Assembly: GCA_964468755.1 (NCBI GenBank)
Contig: CAYXWH010000009.1
Coordinates: forward strand, 1 to 36,176
Direction of reading: 5' to 3'
Length of the DNA: 36,176 nucleotides
DNA from: CAYXWH01 sp964468755
GTDB taxonomy: Bacteria > Chloroflexota > Dehalococcoidia > Dehalococcoidales > RBG-16-60-22
The notes beneath the pieces are model-generated. The model ran no database searches and was not told the origin of the DNA. It saw nothing but the letters and a program-made list of their open reading frames with translations. A program made the translations under genes and the position numbers. Positions 32,611-36,176 of this stretch are shown one piece after another. Within the stretch, counting starts at the first letter, position 1. Each line of letters begins with the position of its first letter.

Positions 32611-34557
32611 ATGGCTCTATTTGAACCAATACAGATTGGGAGCATGCCGGTCAAAAACAGGATTGTAATGGCGCCGATGACCACGCTCTACGCTGGCCCC
32701 AATGGAGAAGTAACTGACCGCTTAATAAAATACTATGTCGCGAGAGCGCGGGGAGGGGTCGGGCTAATTATTGTGGAAAGTGCGTATATTGATGAACAGG
32801 GATGCCAGATACCAGCGTCAATTAACATTACGAGTGATGCATATATACCGGGCTTAACCCTTTTGGTAGACGGCATTAAAGGAGGTTCAGCGGATCATCC
32901 CGTAGCCTGTCTCCAGTTAATTCACGCCGGTACCCAGGCAGTATTGACACAAACGGTCGGCCCAAGTGCTATAGGCAGGAAGATAGCTAAACCGGTAAAA
33001 ACTCCGAGAGCGCTTACAACTGAGGAAGTCGAGCAAATAGTAGAAGACTTTGCTGGCGCGGCTCTTAGAGCTAAATTGGCTGGCTTTGACATGGTGGAAC
33101 TACATGGCACCCACGGTTATTTGATTCAGCAGTTCCTGTCGCCGCTAACCAACAGGAGGACAGATAAGTATGGCGCAGATAGAGGCTTGTTTGCTGAGGA
33201 AATAGTCACACGCGCCAAAGCGAAGTGCGGTAAAGATTACCCCATGATTTGGAGGCTTTGCTCAGATGAATTTGAGCCGGGCGGGATAACTATCGAGGAC
33301 GCGAAAAATACAGCCAAAAGACTCGAGCAAGCGGGTATTGATGCATTTGATGTAACCGGCGGTACCTACGATACTTTCAACATGTATATAGAATTTCTGT
33401 ATGACATTGGTGAGGAAGGCGTTTTCCGTGATTTGGCTTCAGAAGTAAAAAAGGTGGTAGCGGTGCCTGTTATTAGTGGCGCTTCAGTGGATACCCCCGA
33501 AGCCGCTGAGAGGCTTATCAGTGATGAGAAAGTTGATATGGTATTTCTGGGCAGGGCACTTATCGCCGACCCGTACTGGCCCCAAAAAGCGCAGGAAGGC
33601 AGAGTAGAAGATATAAGACCTTGCAGTAAATGTACGGAGGGGTGTGGCTTGAGAATTGAGAGTTTGCGGCCGGTTAACTGCAATGTCAACCCAACGGTCA
33701 GGCTTGATTACTTGTGGCGGGGTGAGGATGATATTCCGGAAGCGAAAGAAAAAAAGAAGGTTCTTGTGATCGGTGGTGGTCCCGGAGGGCTAGAGTGCGC
33801 GAGGGTTGCCACTATCAGGGGACATGATGTTACGCTGGTTGATAAGGAAGGTACACTTGGTGGCACCCTCAATGTAGCTGCAATCCCCACATTCAAGAAA
33901 GCAATTGCGCGCCTGGTCGAATATTACACAGCACAGCTGAAAAAGGCGGAAGTGAAGGTAATGACCAATACCACGGCTAGCATGAAATTGGTAAATGATA
34001 TCGCCCCGGATGTGGTTGTGGTCGCTACAGGGTCTGAGCCGCTGGTTTGCGAGATACCGGGGATAGAAAAAAGCGTACTGGCTGATGATGTACTTTGGGG
34101 TAAGGCTACCGTTGGCACAAGTGTCGTTGTACTCGGTGGAGGGCTGGTTGGCTGTGAGACGGCATTGCATCTGGTTCAACAAGGTAAAAAGGTTACCGTG
34201 ATCGAAGCAGTTCCCCTACCACCGGCAGGAGCCGGGATTTTTATCCGTGAGGCTAGAGATTATCTTATCATGGTGAAGTTACCTATGTCGGGCGTGGAGG
34301 TGATTACGGGTAGCACGGTGTGTGAAATCCGTGATGGAGAGGTTACTATCACTGATAAAAAAGATGGAATGACGGTTATGAGGACAATAGCGGCGGATAG
34401 TATTGTGAATGCTTTTGGCAGGCAGGCAGTTGTGCTCGAAGAACTTACCAAAATCAGAGACCTTGGCAAGGAAACGTATGTAATAGGAGATGCGAGGTTG
34501 CTGGGGAAGGCTAGTGACGCTATATTGGAGGGCTTTATTGTGGCACTGGAAATATAA
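32611..34557 (+). CDS. OYE-family iron-sulfur flavoprotein (2-enoate reductase/NADH:flavin oxidoreductase type)
   Basis: A 648-residue two-part flavoenzyme. Residues 1-330 are an FMN-binding Old Yellow Enzyme barrel (MALFEPIQIGSMPVKNRIVM, HGTHGYLIQQFLSPLTNRRT, FLGRALIADP). C338, C341, C345 and C357 (CSKCTEGC ... NCNVNP) bind one [4Fe-4S]. Residues 383-648 are an FAD/NAD(P)H-binding domain with GGGPGG at 388-393 and a second GGGLVGCE. Relatives include enoate reductases, dienoyl-CoA reductase and trimethylamine dehydrogenase. It lies upstream of a corrinoid protein and a methyltransferase, so it might activate the substrate or supply electrons to the corrinoid, but a plain enoate reductase is equally possible. 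The ATG at 32611 is chosen by AAGGAGG upstream. Confidence 0.9.
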   Translation: MALFEPIQIGSMPVKNRIVMAPMTTLYAGPNGEVTDRLIKYYVARARGGVGLIIVESAYIDEQGCQIPASINITSDAYIPGLTLLVDGIKGGSADHPVACLQLIHAGTQAVLTQTVGPSAIGRKIAKPVKTPRALTTEEVEQIVEDFAGAALRAKLAGFDMVELHGTHGYLIQQFLSPLTNRRTDKYGADRGLFAEEIVTRAKAKCGKDYPMIWRLCSDEFEPGGITIEDAKNTAKRLEQAGIDAFDVTGGTYDTFNMYIEFLYDIGEEGVFRDLASEVKKVVAVPVISGASVDTPEAAERLISDEKVDMVFLGRALIADPYWPQKAQEGRVEDIRPCSKCTEGCGLRIESLRPVNCNVNPTVRLDYLWRGEDDIPEAKEKKKVLVIGGGPGGLECARVATIRGHDVTLVDKEGTLGGTLNVAAIPTFKKAIARLVEYYTAQLKKAEVKVMTNTTASMKLVNDIAPDVVVVATGSEPLVCEIPGIEKSVLADDVLWGKATVGTSVVVLGGGLVGCETALHLVQQGKKVTVIEAVPLPPAGAGIFIREARDYLIMVKLPMSGVEVITGSTVCEIRDGEVTITDKKDGMTVMRTIAADSIVNAFGRQAVVLEELTKIRDLGKETYVIGDARLLGKASDAILEGFIVALEI

Positions 34558-34609
34558 GATTAAAAAGGACCGGGGATAAAGACTCCCTTTTGGAGTGGTG
34601 AATCGGAAT

Positions 34610-34658
34610 CAAGGGGAGGTGCCAGATGAGGTCAATGTAGTAGTTTTAGCGGACTACA
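34610..34658 (+). promoter_or_regulatory. Leader with upstream Shine-Dalgarno-like block, copy 2, and four-codon ORF
   Basis: GGGGAGGTG (34613-34621), then ATG-AGG-TCA-ATG-TAG (34626-34640), containing GGTCAATGTAG, the counterpart of the block before the flavoprotein. TGTAGT (34636-34641) can pair with ACTACA (34653-34658). The true start is at 34689 with GGGAGGT before it. Confidence 0.45.
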
Positions 34659-34688
34659 AATCCAAATATGGAAGGGAGGTAACCTGAT

Positions 34689-35321
34689 ATGGCTGGGGAT
34701 CTGGTAAACGCTATGGCTGATCTCAAAGAGAATGAAGCAATTGAGATTGTAAATGAAAGATTGAACTCCGGCGAAGACCCGCTCAATATTCTTGAAGACA
34801 GCCGGAAGGGTATGGAAATTGTGGGCAAGCGATTTGCCGACAGTGATTATTTCATACCCGATTTGGTGTATTCCGGTGAGATACTAAAGGCGGTCACTGA
34901 CCTGGTTAAACCCAAACTAACGGCGTCGGCAGAGACTAAACGCCTGGGTAAGATCGTTATGGGCACTGTAGCCGGAGATATTCATGACATCGGCAAGAAC
35001 ATCGTCACTTTCATGCTGGATGTTAATGGCTTTGAAGTCTATGATCTCGGGGTCGATATACCGTCAAAACAGTTTATAGATAAAATCAAGGAAACAGATT
35101 CCAATATCGTAGCCCTCAGCGGTTTCCTGACCGTGGCTTATGACTCAATGAAAGATACGATAGAAGCAATCAAGGCTGCGGGATTGAGAGACAGGGTTAA
35201 GATTATGATCGGTGGCGGGCCAATGGATGAGAGAGTAAGAGATTATACCGGCGCTGACGCTTACGGACGGGATGCTGTAGAAAGTGTGTCTATCGCCAAG
35301 GGATGGGTGAAGGCGGGATAG
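34689..35321 (+). CDS. Corrinoid protein (MtbC/MtaC family methyl carrier)
   Basis: A 210-residue cobalamin-binding methyl carrier. The N-terminal helical cap (about 1-85, EAIEIVNERLNSGEDPLNIL, RFADSDYFIPDLVYSGEILK) precedes a Rossmann-like B12 domain with D97-I-H99-D-I-G102 (GDIHDIGKN; H99 is the lower cobalt ligand), S144-GF-L147 and GGG at 176-178. It accepts a methyl group from a substrate-specific methyltransferase and passes it on to tetrahydrofolate or a thiol. The UroD-type methyltransferase 33 bases downstream is its probable partner. No cobalamin riboswitch was recognised upstream. Confidence 0.94.
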   Translation: MAGDLVNAMADLKENEAIEIVNERLNSGEDPLNILEDSRKGMEIVGKRFADSDYFIPDLVYSGEILKAVTDLVKPKLTASAETKRLGKIVMGTVAGDIHDIGKNIVTFMLDVNGFEVYDLGVDIPSKQFIDKIKETDSNIVALSGFLTVAYDSMKDTIEAIKAAGLRDRVKIMIGGGPMDERVRDYTGADAYGRDAVESVSIAKGWVKAG

Positions 35322-35354
35322 GCTGTCTCCGTACTATAACAAGGAGGTCCCAAA

Positions 35355-36176
35355 ATGGGTAAAACAGCTGAAGAGCTCTATAATGAAAGAGAAAAGAGGA
35401 TTGAAGATGTTTCGGCTCTAAAGGTCCCTGATAGGGTGCCGATTGCCCCGTTTGATACCGGCTGGTGTTACAAGTACACAGGAACAACATTCGAGGAAGC
35501 TCACTACGACTACGCCAAACGGTACGAAGCCAGGAAGAAGACGGTTACCGATATGCAATGGGATGCTTTTACGCCGTCGCTGGACTATTCAGGAGCCGTT
35601 TATGATCTTCTGGACTTCAAGCAGCTCAAGTGGGCTGGTGCCAGGCGTCAATCAAGCCGGGTGGGCGCTACCAGTTTGTTTCAGTTCGTGGAGCCGGGCG
35701 GTGCGTACGAAGAGATGCCTGTTGAAGATTACGACTGGTTTCTCGATGACCCCTCGGACTATATTCTCAGAAGTCACTGGCCCAGGATTAGCGGAACACT
35801 TGAGCCTCTGAAGAACCTTATGCCGATGCACAACGTCCTGGCATATTACGTTGGCATGTTTGAACTGCTGCCTGCAATCGGCATGCCGGAAGTAGCCAAG
35901 GCATTTGAAGCTATCATCGCGGCCGGGCGTGAGTCATACCAGTGGCTGGGGGCTACCATAGCCTTTCTTAAGGAAATGAAGGAGCTTGGGTATCCATGCC
36001 TGGGTTTGGGATGGAGTATCGCTCCCTATGACTACTTCGCGGACTTTCTAAGAGGCACTCGGGGCTCAATGCTTGACATGTACCGGTGCCCGGATAAGCT
36101 TAAACAGGCTGTCAACAAAGTGACTCCGTGGATGATAGAATGGGGCATAAGCAGCAGTAAAGCCGTATGTGGAGCT
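35355..36176 (+). CDS. Uroporphyrinogen-decarboxylase-family methyltransferase (5' part)
   Basis: An open frame of 274 codons running off the window end. The start MGKTAEELYNEREKRIEDVS and the following KVPDRVPIAP are typical of the UroD/MtaA/MtbA superfamily members that work with corrinoid proteins. PSLDYSGAVYDLLDFKQLKW and GLGWSIAPYDYFADFLRGTR also fit the barrel. Metal-binding His/Cys residues lie mostly beyond the window end, so whether it demethylates a substrate or transfers methyl to a carrier cannot be decided. The ATG has AAGGAGGT in front and lies 33 bases after the corrinoid gene. Confidence 0.85.
   Translation, partial: MGKTAEELYNEREKRIEDVSALKVPDRVPIAPFDTGWCYKYTGTTFEEAHYDYAKRYEARKKTVTDMQWDAFTPSLDYSGAVYDLLDFKQLKWAGARRQSSRVGATSLFQFVEPGGAYEEMPVEDYDWFLDDPSDYILRSHWPRISGTLEPLKNLMPMHNVLAYYVGMFELLPAIGMPEVAKAFEAIIAAGRESYQWLGATIAFLKEMKELGYPCLGLGWSIAPYDYFADFLRGTRGSMLDMYRCPDKLKQAVNKVTPWMIEWGISSSKAVCGA

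Noticed and set aside
1..36176. CRISPR array, insertion sequence or rRNA
   Set aside because: No regularly spaced direct repeats with spacers, no transposase-like protein and no rRNA sequence was seen. The CACCTCCTTT matches are complements of ribosome sites, not 16S rRNA ends.

Overview
The window looks like a scaffold from an anaerobic Chloroflexota bacterium, probably Dehalococcoidia-like. That placement is inferred from gene content: two DMSO-reductase-family molybdoenzymes, a TRAP transporter, a corrinoid methyltransferase set, PAC2 and GYD proteins, and large secreted repeat proteins. No ribosomal marker is present. A run of 100 N (14204-14303) marks a scaffold gap inside one gene.

Region 1 (1-2617) holds a NarL-type response regulator and its PAS/HisKA_3 sensor kinase, then a tiny membrane protein. 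Region 2 (2732-11951, all minus strand) is a cell-surface block: a giant beta-helix repeat protein, a membrane-anchored FN3-repeat protein, a Cna-B-like protein ending in an IPTLxxWG-type C-terminal sorting signal, an exosortase-family transpeptidase and a small membrane partner. The sorting enzyme and its likely substrate are adjacent. Region 3 (12585-16079) has a secreted subtilisin-like protease split by the gap and several small proteins.

Region 4 (16511-22257) carries a molybdoenzyme close to pyrogallol-phloroglucinol transhydroxylase but without its iron-sulfur partner, a PAC2 protein, a coiled-coil protein, and a peroxiredoxin whose peroxidatic residue is encoded by an in-frame UGA followed by a SECIS-like hairpin, so it is very probably selenocysteine. 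Region 5 (22731-30011) pairs a DctP-DctQ-DctM TRAP transporter with a convergent three-gene molybdopterin/[4Fe-4S]/NrfD membrane complex. Region 6 (30189-32394) has a GYD protein, a one-helix membrane protein, a ferritin-like protein and Hsp20, with terminator-like hairpins, a duplicated hairpin element and a decayed tRNA 3' end between them. Region 7 (32611-36176, running off the window) is an OYE-type iron-sulfur flavoprotein, a corrinoid protein and a UroD-type methyltransferase, which together suggest demethylation of a methylated or methoxylated substrate.

A recurring oddity is a very strong Shine-Dalgarno sequence placed roughly 70-120 bases before the true start, often followed by a tiny open frame of 1-32 codons. 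It occurs ahead of about seven genes. Two of these leaders (before the flavoprotein and the corrinoid protein) are clearly related in sequence, and two short frames overlap the start codon of the gene they precede.
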